A stretch of 64,000 bases of DNA, taken from the NCBI RefSeq assembly GCF_015706575.1, contig NW_024037072.1, positions 5,027,001 to 5,091,000 of the forward strand, read 5' to 3'. The notes beneath the pieces are model-generated. The model was not told where the DNA came from, searched no databases, and saw nothing but the letters and a program-made list of their open reading frames with translations. This document shows positions 1-11,669 of the stretch, in pieces. This DNA comes from Patiria miniata. Taxonomy: Eukaryota > Echinodermata > Asteroidea > Valvatida > Asterinidae. A program made the position numbers and the translations under genes. How positions within the stretch are numbered: the first letter of the stretch is position 1; every line of letters begins with the position of its first letter.

Positions 1-104
1 ATGAATTTGACGCCATATTGGTGAGACCATATTGGTGAGACTATCCAGTCTTTATATAGAGATCAGTGATTTCTTTCAGTACCTGTTGCTGTTAAGCCGT
101 GTCC

Positions 105-200
105 GAATTACTGGGCTAAGACTTGAAATTACACACGAGTCTATGGGAAGTGGCTCCCATAGACTCGTGTGTAATTTCAAGCCGTAGCCAAGTAATTGAA
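105..200. repeat. Near-perfect hairpin (small foldback element)
   Basis: The arms GAATTACTGGGCTA...CTATGGGA and TCCCATAG...TAGCCAAGTAATT are reverse complements, with a near-perfect inner stem of about 28 bp and a few mismatches near the ends. The loop is only a few bases. No clear target duplication was found. It is probably a small non-autonomous inverted-repeat element. Confidence 0.6.
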
Positions 201-220
201 CAGGGCTTTTTAGGATCTAT

Positions 221-656
221 CAGGGCCCAATTTCTTGGCTCTGCTTACAGTTAGCGAAAAATCCTTGCTTACTGTAGCAGAAAATTCTGTGCTAACGGTA
301 AGCGTATTTCACGCGTTAGCGAGGAATTTTGGCTTATGCACATGCGTACATCCCGTAACTAAGGATTCTGTCCTTACAGGGTTAGCACATAATTTTTCTG
401 CTAGCGCGGTTAGCTCAAAATTGTGATCGTAAGCACGGAACTCTGTGGTTAGCAGAGCCAAGAAATCGGGCCCTGATGAGATGGAGTTGCTTACCAGAAA
501 GAAAAAAAAGCTTAGCAAGTTTATGTTTATGCAAGGATATGATGAGGACCAGTCACAATCAATGTACATTGCATGGTATTTTGGCTGGTGACCTATTTTT
601 TTAAGCAGATAATTTACTTCACTGCTTACCAGTTTTTTGTGCTTAGCAGCGCCCTG
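221..656. mobile_element. hAT-like non-autonomous element, nested or composite
   Basis: An end starting CAGGGCCCAATTTCTTGG at 221 is matched by its reverse complement CCAAGAAATCGGGCCCTG ending at 475. A second related end, AGCAGCGCCCTG, closes at 656. CAGGG-type termini are typical of hAT elements. Several internal TTAGC/GCTAAC motifs recur in both orientations. The 8-bp flanks I compared do not match, so the boundaries and the nesting order are uncertain. Confidence 0.5.
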
Positions 657-2177
657 AAGTTGGCCCAAGCTTTTCTGTCCCTACCTTTCTTGTTTTTCTT
701 CAAAACTTAATAAGTGTCAATACTGTTGCCAATCAGGCTCCTTTGGGAGTCACATTCCAAGTATTTTTTTTTTGTCCAGAACAATTTTATGTCAGTTAGT
801 TGGTATTATTATTTACTCAGAGGAAGTTTATTTGATCAAGTTCATTGTGTGAATTTGTTCACTACCACTGATTGTTGCATTTGATTTGTTGCAGTGCATT
901 GCTTAGGCACATTACATAATGTAGTTAGTATTGTTAAAAAAGAAAAGAAAAAGGGAACTCCGTGATTTGCATCGAAATATGGCAGATAAATAATATAGCA
1001 GCTGATTTGGTTTTACGTTTTTGTAATCAGAAAATAATGCTGTGCCTTGTACTGTTGTGCATTACTATGAAATACATGGCCTTTAATAAATGATGTGTAT
1101 ATTTTATATGAGAAGTTGAAAACTGTAACACTTCAGGTTTGATATTATAATAGATCGCTAATTAAGTTTAAGTGGAAATAATATTCTTGTCCATTTACTT
1201 TGTTAGAGTTCTAAGTATCAGCTAAACGGTATGCAACTTTTATACAGAATTAAAAATTAAGAAAAACGCAACATGGAAATCATATGCAATGGACAGAATA
1301 CAGCTTATAGACGAAGGGAAAATAGGAAAACCTTCGCTATATATATGCATTTGTTTAGTCGCCAAATGAATGTTTTAATGCAGCACCAAAGCGGATTTGT
1401 TACGTTTAATTTTCTGTAGTTCCATAATGCTATAAATAATGTTATCTTTGCAGTGATAAAAAAATTGATTAAATTGTGAAAGGATTCATCGAAATTACTG
1501 GTTTTATTGTGTACATTTTGTCATCATGCCTTTTAGAAGTTCCGGGTCTTATTTGCATTTCAGCAAGAGTGATTATTTTATGATAAATGGTTATCCCGCC
1601 CCATTTGCTGCTATTATGTTTATCAATGAAAATACATGCTATTGCTAAGCTATTTAAAAAAAAAAAGACGCCAGCTGATCAGCTGTATTGCTCGCGTGAG
1701 GAGGCGGAAGCGCGCACTAGACGCGCCTCAAGTCGGTAAACGTTCGTGTTTTTGTGTCCGTCGCCACTGACATTGCCGCAAATATTTAAACGAGAACGGG
1801 GCGAGCTGGGAGTAGGGAAGAGGGTCTTAAACCCAGCACTCAAACAAAACCTGACGTAATAGATATGATGAGGGAGATAAGAAGCATAAATCATTAAGGG
1901 GGTTAGAACAAGTCGAACACGTTCCAACCTCACAAATATATTAAATCCTTCAACTTTATGTGATTTTCAGCGATCTCCTTTGTTTGTTTGCGTGGATAAA
2001 GCACCTTTCTTTACAGGTGACGACGTAAGTCATTGTTCTCTCACAACGTATTCTTTCTAATGGAGATCAATGGCTACAATCATTATTTGCCAGTTTTGCT
2101 TTAAATGTGGGTCAAAAGAATTCGTCCCGCCCGATTATCGGCTTGAGGTCAAGGCTATGCATGTAAGCACCTCGTGC

Positions 2178-2230
2178 CACGTGACATGTGGCGTGATATT
2201 TGGTGATCAAAGTGCCACACGTGGCCGGCC
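2178..2230 (+). promoter_or_regulatory. Candidate promoter block of FADS A, shared with FADS B
   Basis: The block reads CACGTGA, four bases, TGGCGTGATATTT, then GTGCCAC (2212-2218) and GCCGGCC (2224-2230). The same four motifs in the same order occur at 13938-14019 upstream of the paralogue. CACGTG is an E-box (USF/SREBP-type). A donor-like GCGCG|GTGAGC lies near 2270 and an acceptor-like TCGCAG just before the ATG, so a 5' non-coding exon near 2.2 kb is possible. Function is inferred. Confidence 0.45.
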
Positions 2231-2966
2231 TGCGCGTGCGTGCGTTTCTCTTCTCTGCTTGCTGTATGCGCGGTGAGCATACTGCGTTGTACCATAGAGC
2301 AAGGACCTTTTTTACAATTTTTTTTTCTCATGTTTATAAATTATACTGAATTTTGAACCGACTGCTAAATGGATCAACTCTGATGCTAGCTAGATGCGTC
2401 CAGTTTGTATTCAACTGTCTGCCTTCAATCAACCTGGATATTGTAAGAATCACTATTAATTTTGATATTGCTTCCGTTTAATTTAATTAAACGATCGTCC
2501 GCAGGCTTTATTTTTTTTTCTTTTTATAAAATGTTTTAAAATGAATACTGGACTTCGTCCTACATTTAGTGTCATACAGCAATGCATATGCTATTTTCTC
2601 AGTTCTTTCTTCAAATTGAAATTTAGATTTGTTTTCACTTGATATTTGCTATGGAACTACTTCAGGAAAAATTGAATTACGTTGTTAAGTTCTAGATGTT
2701 TAGTTGTCGACCTGTCATTTTTAGGGAATTTGGAGAGAATAACCACAATTTTTCTCGAGGTCATTGGTCATGCACTTAAGATCTTTTGATTTTTCCTGGT
2801 TATTAACCGGGTAAATTCTCTCGGCCTAAATTCTAAATTCAGGAAACAGTCAGGAAAATTTAGCGTGCATCTTTGTGTGGCTCTAAATATGGAGGAAGTA
2901 CATATCTCACTTAGGCCCTAAAACAATAATGCAACCAAACTCTTGACAAATAGATCGCAGTGCATC

Positions 2967-5900
2967 ATGGGTAAAGGTCAGCAAGGTCAAGTGGTGACCC
3001 GGGTCGGCAGGGATGCAGCCTACAGCTGGGATGAAATCAAGAAACACAACAGCCGATACGACAAATGGTTGGTGATTGAGAACGGCGTGTACGATGTGAC
3101 TCGGTGGATGACCAAACACCCAGGCGGCTTCAAGGTTCTGTCTCACTATGGAGGGGAGGATGCTACCGTAAGTTCAGCCTTCCGGGGTCACATCATCCAC
3201 CCCTCTATTAAGTCATCCCTTAAAACATTTAATAAAAAATAAGAAAAGAAACCAAAGAAGTAAATGTTACTTCAAGTGCTATCTCACTTTGGAGGATGCC
3301 AATTCCTCAGTCATCCTGCCTCTCATTAGGCATAGTTCCTTAGAAACAAGGGGGGGGGGGGAGAATGGGGCATAGGACATCTCAGGGTGATTTTTTTCAC
3401 AGTTATGGATGGAGGGGTGTGAATGGGGCATCTTAAATTTAAATTATTTTTTTCTTAAATAAGGCCATTTTCCCCTTGAGAGCCACCCCCTTCACAGGAC
3501 AACCCCCCCCCCCCCCACAGTAAACTCTTTACATCTTCCCATGTAAGTTGTATCACTGCATCACAAAAGTATGTTGATGAAGAGTGACACTGACCCAATA
3601 TTGAAATAAAAAAAAAGTTGTTTGTTTTTGTAGCTTAGTACTACAGTTCAATTTAAGACAAGTGTACTCTTTGCTCAACTTATCGATTCAAAAAGACTCA
3701 ATTTCTTTTGAGGTTTCTGCAGCTTGCCTTTCATTTGATAAATTAAACAAAAAAGGAATAAGTAAACAACTTTTATCGAAAGATGACAGACACTGTTCTT
3801 GGGCAAGACACTTTACTTCAATTGCCTCTCTCCATCCAGGAGTATAAATGGGTCCCTGTAAACTGAAGGTAGAGACTAGAATGTGCCGATATTGAGCTGC
3901 TGCAAAAACTGGTCTCATGGTCTGATGAACAGGGGTAATAATGATTGTGAAACGCTTTGAGACCTTTGGTATAAAGTGCTATATAAGCACCAAATTATTA
4001 TTATTATTTATACTGCTGTATAAATATTTATACCATATAAAAATAATACTATATTTATACTGCCATTATTTTCAAATTATAGTATCCAAAATTGGGGATC
4101 TCACTGCGAAGCCATTGTAAGACATCCTCACCACAAAAGAGTGCACTGAGGCCCTTTTGAATCAAATCTGTTGATGAATTGAACTTTGTCCATATTTTCA
4201 TTCTAGGAGGCCTTCGTTGCTTTCCATCCCGACAAGAGTCTGGTTAGGAAGTACATGAAGCCTCTATGCATTGGCACACTGGAGGATAACTCTCCCAAGG
4301 TATGTTTAGAATTATGGATGTATGTGACATGTTTAGGGACACGATGAAAGCCTGTTACTATGCCATCAAACTTAGTAAAACTAAAAAAAAATTGTTGTTT
4401 TTTTCCGGGTTGAAGTCACATGGCAGGCAAAATACACAATTTTATCTCTCTTATTTTTCTCCTGCCTCAGAAAAACGAACTTTAAAATTTAAATTTAACT
4501 TTTTTTGTTTCATTATTGATGGCACTAGCAGGCTTTCACTCAATGCAAAAATCTAAACACATCTTAGAATAAACATAATGTGGAAAAAGTCGGTACAAAA
4601 AGTGTTTAAACTCTATAAGCACCATTTTACAGTGTAGTAATAATGTATATACATATATGCACAATATTCACCAATATTGCATGGTACCATTTTGCGTGGA
4701 ATAGGGAGGGATGAATTAAAACTGAACGTCCCTGCTAACCACTGAACTATTCTAACCCCTTTGTTGAAGTTTTCGTTAAAAGTGCAAAGTTATGAAGTTC
4801 TAATGCAAATGATTAATTGAACCTTGATATGTGAATAAGTTTGGCTTCCCCACAGTTCAAAAAACTTTTTTTTGTGGTTTTAGAAAGATAGTGGCTCTTG
4901 AGATCTGTACTTCAGATCGTACGACACAATTAATGATGTCCTTTGATCAAACAATGGCAAAAGTTTATCGACTTCAGTGATGTCACAGGAAGTTACGAAT
5001 TGCTTTGATGCTGGATCATCTGTTCCTTTACAAAAGACGTGGGTTTTATTGGTGACTTTTGAACTTGAATGATAGACTTGCCACACTGCTTCTAGCTTTT
5101 AAACTACAGTCTCATGAGGTTTATTTTGGAACTCGGACCCCATGACTTACAAAGAGAAAAAAACCCACATTTTTTTAAATTCCAAAATGCTTTCATTTAG
5201 CAAAAATACAGTTGCAGATTTTTTTCTCCAATTTTTCTCATGCATCAGTAAAATGTTTAATCTTTTTGTTGGTAGTTAAAACAAAAGTTGAAGTTGAACA
5301 ACGAAATTGACTGGACTGGGGTTTGAACCTGCAACCTCTTGCCATTTCGGTGCTCTACCAACTTAGTGAGCTATCCATCCCTATGTTGGTGGTTCCTTAT
5401 ATCAATGACTTTGCTCAAAGGACACTAGGAAAAAAAGTTGGAAAACATCTGCTGCTGACAAAGCCATTTGACAAAAAGGGGAACTGCAAACGTAGGGCTG
5501 AATAGCTCAGATGGTAGAGCACCGGAACGGCAATCCGGAGGTTGCAGGTTTCAAACCCCGCTCCAGTCTATTTCTTTGTTCAACTTTATAAATTATTATA
5601 ATGCACCTAGTCAGTTTAGTGAGTGAGTGTCCCTTTGTGATTCATTTGTAGCCTTTTTTGACAGATTGCAAAATTGAAAATACTTTGCAGATAAGGTGCA
5701 CTGTTTATAATATAATTTACATTTTCGCAACAATGTTCAGAAAAACGTTGCACCTAAAATTTAAAATATTAAAGGTGTAGGTGTCTGTGTTTCAGTAAAC
5801 TTCAGACTGTAGCCTTTTGCTCTTAATAATAGATTTAAAACCCTAACCCTTCCCAGATTCTTCAAACTCCACCAGGAGGTTTTGGAGTAGTAGGAAAAGT

Positions 5901-8900
5901 TGAATTTCCTCGTTTGTAAACTTTCAGAGTGAACTTGTGACCGACATGGAGGCCCTCCGTGTGAAGGCTGAGGGGATGGGTCTCTTCAAAGCCAACATGT
6001 GGTTCTACGCTGCCTACTTTGGCCACATCTTGGCCGCCGAGGTTCTAGCTTGGCTGTTGCTGTGGTACTTCGGCGTCGGCTGGGTGCCATATCTGCTGGC
6101 AACGGTTCTACTCACCATAGAACAGGTATGGAAGGGCCACGCAGAAGCTTTTTTTTTCGCTGTTCTTAGTATCTCACCATATAATAGCAAGTTTACTATC
6201 TTGATTACTGCAGCAAGTGAGCTCGAGTTGAAATTATATATTAAAGGATATATCCACTTGTGAGATCTTCATCTGAGTTTAACTTTAAATAAGTTTAAGT
6301 TATAGCAGCGAGTTGGTAGTTTGCCACAGCAAATTGTTAATTCACTGTGGTGAGATACGCAGCAACCTGTTGTGGCAATTCCATATGGCCCTTCTACGCT
6401 TCCGAAAATTTACACCCACTTTCTCAATCTAATGGTTGACACTTCAAGGGTACTAAAAAAAGGATGAAATATTTAAATCAAGGGTCTCTCTATACCGAAA
6501 AAGAAAGAATGTAAGCACTTTGACCTTAAAGGATAAATTTACAAAACCAACAGTTTCATAGGTTGTAAATTTGGTGGTCTTTTTTCTCTCTATGAAGGCC
6601 CAGTCCTCCTGGTTTCTTCACGATTTGGGCCATCTGTCGGTCTTTCGCAAATCACGCTGGAATCATCTCTTGCAGTACTTTACAACTGGTGCTCTCAAGG
6701 TACTTATGTTTTTTTTCTCGTAAGGCTTTTTAAAGCCTTACAAGAGCCACAATTGTTTAAAAACAATTGTGCATTTTAACAGATACCCTGTGTTTGGTTT
6801 GCCACTTTTTCTATTTGGCAACTTATAAAAAGTTTTCTAATTGTTCGTCAATTTAACCCCAAAACACCAGTTTCTGTTTGAAACTTTGATGTGACAAAAT
6901 GATTTATATAACCATTCTATGGGTGGCATGGGTGGCTTGTGCGTAAAGCGCTCGCCTCTCACCAAGGTGACCACTGTTCGAATCCTGGCCGCGGATCGCA
7001 TGTGAGTAGAGTTGTGCGTTGGTTCTCTCCTGTGCCACGAGGATTTTTCTCCGGGCCCTCCGGTTTTCCTCCCTCCGGAAAAATCAAACACTTTCGATCT
7101 CAGGCTGTGCTCCGTGGTCATATATGGGTCGATGTGGCCGGCAGCCATAGGCATCTTCACGTGCCAGCGGCCCGACCACGTTGTAGCCGCGTCCTTCGCA
7201 ATTCAGCATACCAGCTGCGAGTAAGGATGATTAGCCTCCCAAATTATTATTATTAATTATTATTATTATTCTGATACTTTGATTAATTGTGGGTGAAGTT
7301 AGTGTGTCATTTTTAACAAAATCACAATTAGACATAAATCAGATTCTAAAGCCACATAGGGAATGAAACTCTATGCCCAAGTTTTGCAAACTTTTGATGA
7401 ATATAGGGTTGTAAGGCACGTCAATTGACATTTCTTTATACTGAGGTCAATGCCCAAATTTATTTACTACATCCAACGGGCGGAAGAACCGCCAATTACA
7501 ATTTCGAATTTTATTGAATGTAAAGAACGGGTTATTGGTTTCCCACCCACTGTTGAGTGTGGGTATGTTCAGAAAAGTTCCTTGCAAAAGAAAAAAGGCA
7601 AGCGATGTGTTTATCCCACAGGGTAGAATTTCAGCCAGGGACCAGACATTTCTGACCTTTAACTGTGTTTCTCTGAACAAAAATGAATGTGCTCAGTGTA
7701 GTTTTGTTCGGTAAGTGAATTGTGCATTCCCAGTGAAGGTGTTTTGACACTTATCACTGCACATGCATAAAAGCTCAAAATCGATTGTGCTAGTTGTGTG
7801 TGACTGTTTGTCTCGTATTACCCTCTTTATTGTGATTTTAGGATTTTGGGCAGGATTTTTGGTCAGGATTTCTCCTGATTTTAGGTTCTTTGTCAGGATA
7901 TTTTTTGTCAGGATTTGCGGGGATTTGTCCTGATTTCACAATTTCTTTTGTTAGGATTTTTCCTGATTACTGGATTTTGTCTGCATTTTTCCTGATTTCA
8001 GGATTAAAAAGAAATCCCTTTTAATATCTGAAAAGGTGTTTTCACCTATAAAGGTTTATATAGACCCTACATTGCTCTGGGGCTCTCGATGACCCTTAAT
8101 CCCTCTGCCAATTATCATTTAATGTGGATCTTTCTCCCAATCTCACCCATCAATAACTCTCTAGGGTGCCTCGAGCCACTGGTGGAACTACCGTCACTAC
8201 CAGCATCATGCTAAGCCCAACATCATCAGGAAGGACCCTGATATCAAGATGCCCTACCTCTTTGTCTTGGGAGACAAGCAGCCAGTCACCTGGGGCACTA
8301 ATAAGAGGAAGTACTTCCTACCTTTCAACTACCAACAGATCTATTTCTTTTTCAGTAAGTCATGCATGTGGAATTGGCAATAACTGGCCGGCTGACCCCA
8401 TCAAGCTCGGTGGTCGAGTGGTAAAACGTCTGCACTAGTATAGTAAGCAGGAGGTTGTGGGTTCGAGTCCCAACCAAGTGAGCTTGTGATTTTTTTTCTT
8501 GCATTCCCTAGCACGGAGTATATAGTGCTTCTAAAATAATAATGTTGAAGGTCAAAACCCAATATTGAATTTACATCCTTGATAACATTCCATCACACAT
8601 TCATGATATAGTCACTTTTGACAAAAAAACCCTGAGACTTTTGACACATGCTTTGATTTCGGCACGAATGGCAAACTTCAAATCATCGTGCACAATTTGG
8701 CCTTGTCTCAATAAGAAGGCATGTTCCAGGCTACTGCATTGGATGCCCTAGTCTTGTAACAAAAGGCTGATTTGAGATGATGTGAAAGCGTAAGTTTTGT
8801 CCGGAATATAGAAACCTGAAATTCTTGACTTTGTCTTGACAGCACTGCCGCCTCTTCTGATGCCCTTGTATTTCCACCTGGAGTATTTCGCGCATGTAAT

Positions 8901-11367
8901 CAGGAAAAGGCTGTGGAAGGTAATCAGAACGACTTTTTAAAAATGACCCTCCTACTTCTTGTGCACAAGCATTGGTAAATAAATAGGAATTTTAAAGTTC
9001 AAAACAAGTAGGAGGTTTTGTTCCATTTCTTGTCTGGTGGATTTTTCTATTTTGGCAAAGGGGGAGGGGGCTCTCGGAGTCTGTACAAATCAGTGATATA
9101 CGTGCAGTCAATATTGCCTGAAACCAGTCCACTTCCTTTTCTTTTTCCTTTTAAGGATCTTGCTTGGATGTGCGTCTTCTTCATCAAACACGCGTTGCTC
9201 TTCGGTCCATTGCTTGGAGGTTTTGGCCTCTTCTTTAACTACATGTTTGTCAAGTATGCAGCCCACTGTCCTTTCTAACCATTATTTTTGAAAGACTGAC
9301 CGCCTTTTTATTCAATTGAATGAAATTAGTTAGAATTTAGAACAACTTTCAGTAAGGTTCTTTTGTTGACAAATATTTCGAGACAAGGAATCTTGTCTTG
9401 GGACTCAATATTTTGTTTCAAAAATCCACCTAAGATGGATCCTGCACATTTGAAAAAAAAAGGTGACGTAAGATGTGTTGCAAGAACTGCTCAAGACTTT
9501 TAGAGTATCTTCCCAAATTGGTAATCATTCCTCTGCAAAAATGGAGTCATGCATTTTTTGGAACAAAATTATAACTAAACAAAAGTAACAAAGGCTAGAT
9601 GTAGGCCCCCTCCCTTAAAAAAGACATACAACAAATTAAAGAAGTCTAGTTGAGCTAGGGCTCCAAGCACAAGTACCCCCTCAGACGGTAAGAAAGGGAG
9701 AGCTGGGGAGACCACTGGGAGAGACATTTGAATGCATTGCTGATGACGTCTGACGCTCACGCGAAGACGTTATGGCTTCGTGCATATTCAGAATAAAATA
9801 AGTCACTCGGTGTGTCTCATCCACTGAGTTCTCGAAAGTGTTTAGAAAGCGCCCTCTGTTGTTTGCGCATGGAGCTAGTAATTTAATAACAAAACATGAA
9901 TCTGCTGACAATTATTTTGGCACTATAGGTTCCTTGAGAGCAACTGGTTTGTCTGGACCAGCCAGATGAACCACATTCCCATGCAGATAGACCATGATCA
10001 ACACAAGGAGTGGTTACCAGCTCAGCTGCAGGCTACCTGTGATGTGGAATCTTCGTTCTTCAACGACTGGTTCACTGGCCACCTCAACTTCCAGATTGAG
10101 CACCAGTGAGACAATATTTAGAACTTACATTCGATTTAATATGAAATTATAGTATATTTCTCCCTTTCTGTTTGGGAAAGACAGCTCCAGTTTTACAACA
10201 TGTAATTCAGGACATGAGCTACTTTCAACGCATAAAGTTTTTAAAATCTCAAAAAATAACCACACTTATAAATTTTGTGTGAATTTTTCTTGAATTACTG
10301 AGATTCCTCCAACATTTGCTTGACAGCCTTTTCCCCACAATGCCAAGGCACAACTTGTACAAGATTGTTCCTGACGTCAAGGCGCTGTGCAAGAAACACA
10401 ACATTCGCCATCAGACAAAGAGCCTGAGCCAGGCATTCGCTGACATCATCCGGTAAGTCAACAGTCTCCAGACAAAGTGACAGAACGACGGATGAACAGA
10501 GCATAGAAAATGTTGAGTTGACACCAGTTCTCAGAACCACATCGGACTAGTATATATATATATTGCGTATGTCCACATATTGGTTGATTGGATACTAATA
10601 TACTAAGCCCCTAGAGTGTGCAGAATAAATTGTATGGGAACATTTATTATTTCTCTGCTAAGACGTGTGTGGAAAATGCTACCATGGATGGGTTTGTAAA
10701 CGTGGAATAAAATGCTGCGAAGGCATCTCAAACTCGAGAACATAACACACCATGTAATTCACAAACGATTTATTGTCTGAAAGTGACACCACAGGCACAG
10801 ACTTCATCTCACAATGGCTGAAAAAAGCAGACAATCAAAAGTCAATTATACTTTCAAACCAAAAAAACCCATTGACTGTTGAAACTTTGATCCTGAAATG
10901 TTTAGTTTATGAAGCGTTGTAGATCTTTACTTTGAATTGAATTTTTATCTGTTTGTAGTCATTGTTTTTGAGAAACAGCCTCAATGAGAAACATGGATTT
11001 TTATATATTGACTTTGCCGACTTGTGTCTTGTAGGCTCAAATAATTTTCTTGGACTATCTCAAATAAAAGAGGAAAATCAGAATTTGGATGTATGATGAA
11101 TTGTTTGTTCAGACTATTTACACGTAAACGCTATTGTACAGTCAGAGAAAATCATATCAAATCGGTTGGACATACAATTAACAGTGACTTTCAGAATAAA
11201 GGTTTACAAAGACATACCTATAGCTCATGACTTATTACAGTCAATTTGTTTTGTGATAAATATATTCGTGTCTTTTGTTTGAACTAATTTACTTTTGTAT
11301 GCACTTATTTTGCAGTTCCCTCAAGCATTCCGGAGAGCTGTGGTATGACGCCTATTACCACACATAG
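2967..11367 (+). CDS. Front-end fatty acyl desaturase with N-terminal cytochrome b5 (FADS A)
   Basis: This is an ER membrane enzyme that inserts a double bond between an existing one and the carboxyl end of a polyunsaturated acyl-CoA. Its cytochrome b5 domain feeds electrons. Coding exons are 2967-3167, 4207-4299, 5928-6125, 6598-6699, 8165-8354, 8843-8919, 9156-9253, 9929-10105, 10327-10452 and 11316-11367, all GT-AG, for 437 residues (usual length about 440-450). Heme ligands are H51 in HPGGF and H74 in FHPD. Di-iron histidine boxes are HDLGH (172-176), HYQHH (209-213) and QIEHH (375-379). The glutamine opening box 3 marks front-end desaturases. Hydrophobic segments lie at about 110-160 and 262-318. 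The start ATG at 2967 has A at -3 and G at +4 and matches the paralogue's MGKGQQG start. Regiospecificity (delta-5, -6 or -8) cannot be read from the sequence. Confidence 0.93.
3787..4005 (+). mobile_element. tRNA-derived SINE, 5'-truncated, family with AGCGCT tail
   Basis: It contains GGGCAAGACACTTTACTTC, TATAAATGGGT, the CTGATGAACAGGGGTAATAA segment and the 3' part ...CGCTTTGAGACC...AAGTGCTATATAAGCACC, then an ATT-repeat tail. A fuller copy with a tRNA-like head is at 21137-21416. It lies in FADS A intron 1. The tRNA-like head is missing here. Confidence 0.75.
5275..5590. mobile_element. Head-to-head pair of tRNA-like elements
   Basis: Two tRNA-like segments face each other. One reads on the minus strand (about 5299-5395) and one on the plus strand (about 5503-5575: GAATAGCTCAGATGGTAGAG, then GGTTGCAGGTTTCAAACC). 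Both are bounded by the same outer sequence, TTGAACAA...GACTGGA and its complement, so the unit is a foldback about 315 bp long. The plus copy folds with a CCGGA/TCCGG anticodon stem and GGC at the anticodon place, but C precedes it where T is expected. It is called tRNA-derived repeat, not a gene. It lies in FADS A intron 2. Confidence 0.6.
6921..7275 (+). mobile_element. tRNA-derived SINE, copy 1 of the GGGTGGC family
   Basis: The head GGGTGGCATGGGTGGCTTGT with GTAAAGCG resembles an A box, and TGTTCGAATCC resembles a B box. The body has CTCCCTCCGGAAAAATC and CTGTGCTCCGTGGTCAT, ending in an ATT-repeat tail. Copy 2 is at 54015-54296. It lies in FADS A intron 4. Short reading frames across it are repeat translations. 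Confidence 0.8.
7845..8010. repeat. Degenerate tandem repeat of CAGGATTT-type units
   Basis: Units such as GGTCAGGATTTCTCCTGATTTTAGG recur about five to seven times with many changes (spacers of roughly 20-35 bases). Each unit is itself partly palindromic (CAGGA...TCCTG). It lies in FADS A intron 4 about 150 bases before exon 5. Confidence 0.6.
8402..8490 (+). mobile_element. tRNA-like element, copy 1 of the AGCTC family
   Basis: The D-arm-like GGTGGTCGAGTGGTAAAACG and the T-arm-like GTGGGTTCGAGTCCCAA are clear Pol III box matches. AAGCTC and GAGCTT could pair as an acceptor stem. The anticodon region, TCTGC and GCAGG around 13 bases, is not tRNA-like. A second diverged copy is at 47500-47582 in reverse. 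It lies in FADS A intron 5, just past exon 5. Confidence 0.6.
9665..9745 (+). repeat. Dispersed short repeat, copy 1
   Basis: The segment CACAAGTACCCCCTCA, ACGGTAAGAAAGGGAGAG, then GGGGAGACCACTGGGAGAGA recurs at 29528-29605 beside the CNP 3' end. It lies in FADS A intron 7. Family unknown; no ends or target duplication identified. Confidence 0.6.
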
Positions 11368-11658
11368 GCTGACATTCAGATGTGATCGATTGATTAATTG
11401 ATCAGACCTGATTGACTACATTGATTATTGGTTGATTGATTGAGTACCTTGATGATTGGGCTTTGCTTCAATTGTTCTGCACCTGTGGCTTAACATCATA
11501 TCAAGCGATTACCAATGTGTTTCGAATATAATCAGTTCTTGTCTAAATCCTACTTAAAAACTGTATTAAAATTGTAACTGAAATATTGTGGTTGATGTTA
11601 GTGTGAAATGGACAACAGTCAGTCTAAGTACTTGAAATACTCGTTACTGAAATCCAGA

Positions 11659-11664
11659 AATAAA
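11659..11664 (+). terminator. Poly(A) signal of FADS A
   Basis: AATAAA lies about 290 bases after the stop codon at 11365-11367, giving a short 3' UTR. No competing AATAAA is seen between the stop and this site. Confidence 0.65.
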
Positions 11665-11669
11665 ACAAT

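Larger units (their letters stand above)
1..2170. other. Upstream intergenic DNA without a recognised gene
   Basis: Apart from the hairpin and hAT-like ends listed separately, I see no coding sequence here. Reading frames are short, without recognisable protein motifs or splice context. Base composition is AT-rich with short homopolymers. It lies 5' of the first desaturase, so distal regulatory sites could be present, but none is recognised before about 2.17 kb. Confidence 0.5.

Noticed and set aside
5503-5575. Possible tRNA-Ala gene
   Set aside because: Base 33 is C, the T arm has an extra T, and the segment is one half of a repeat with relatives elsewhere.
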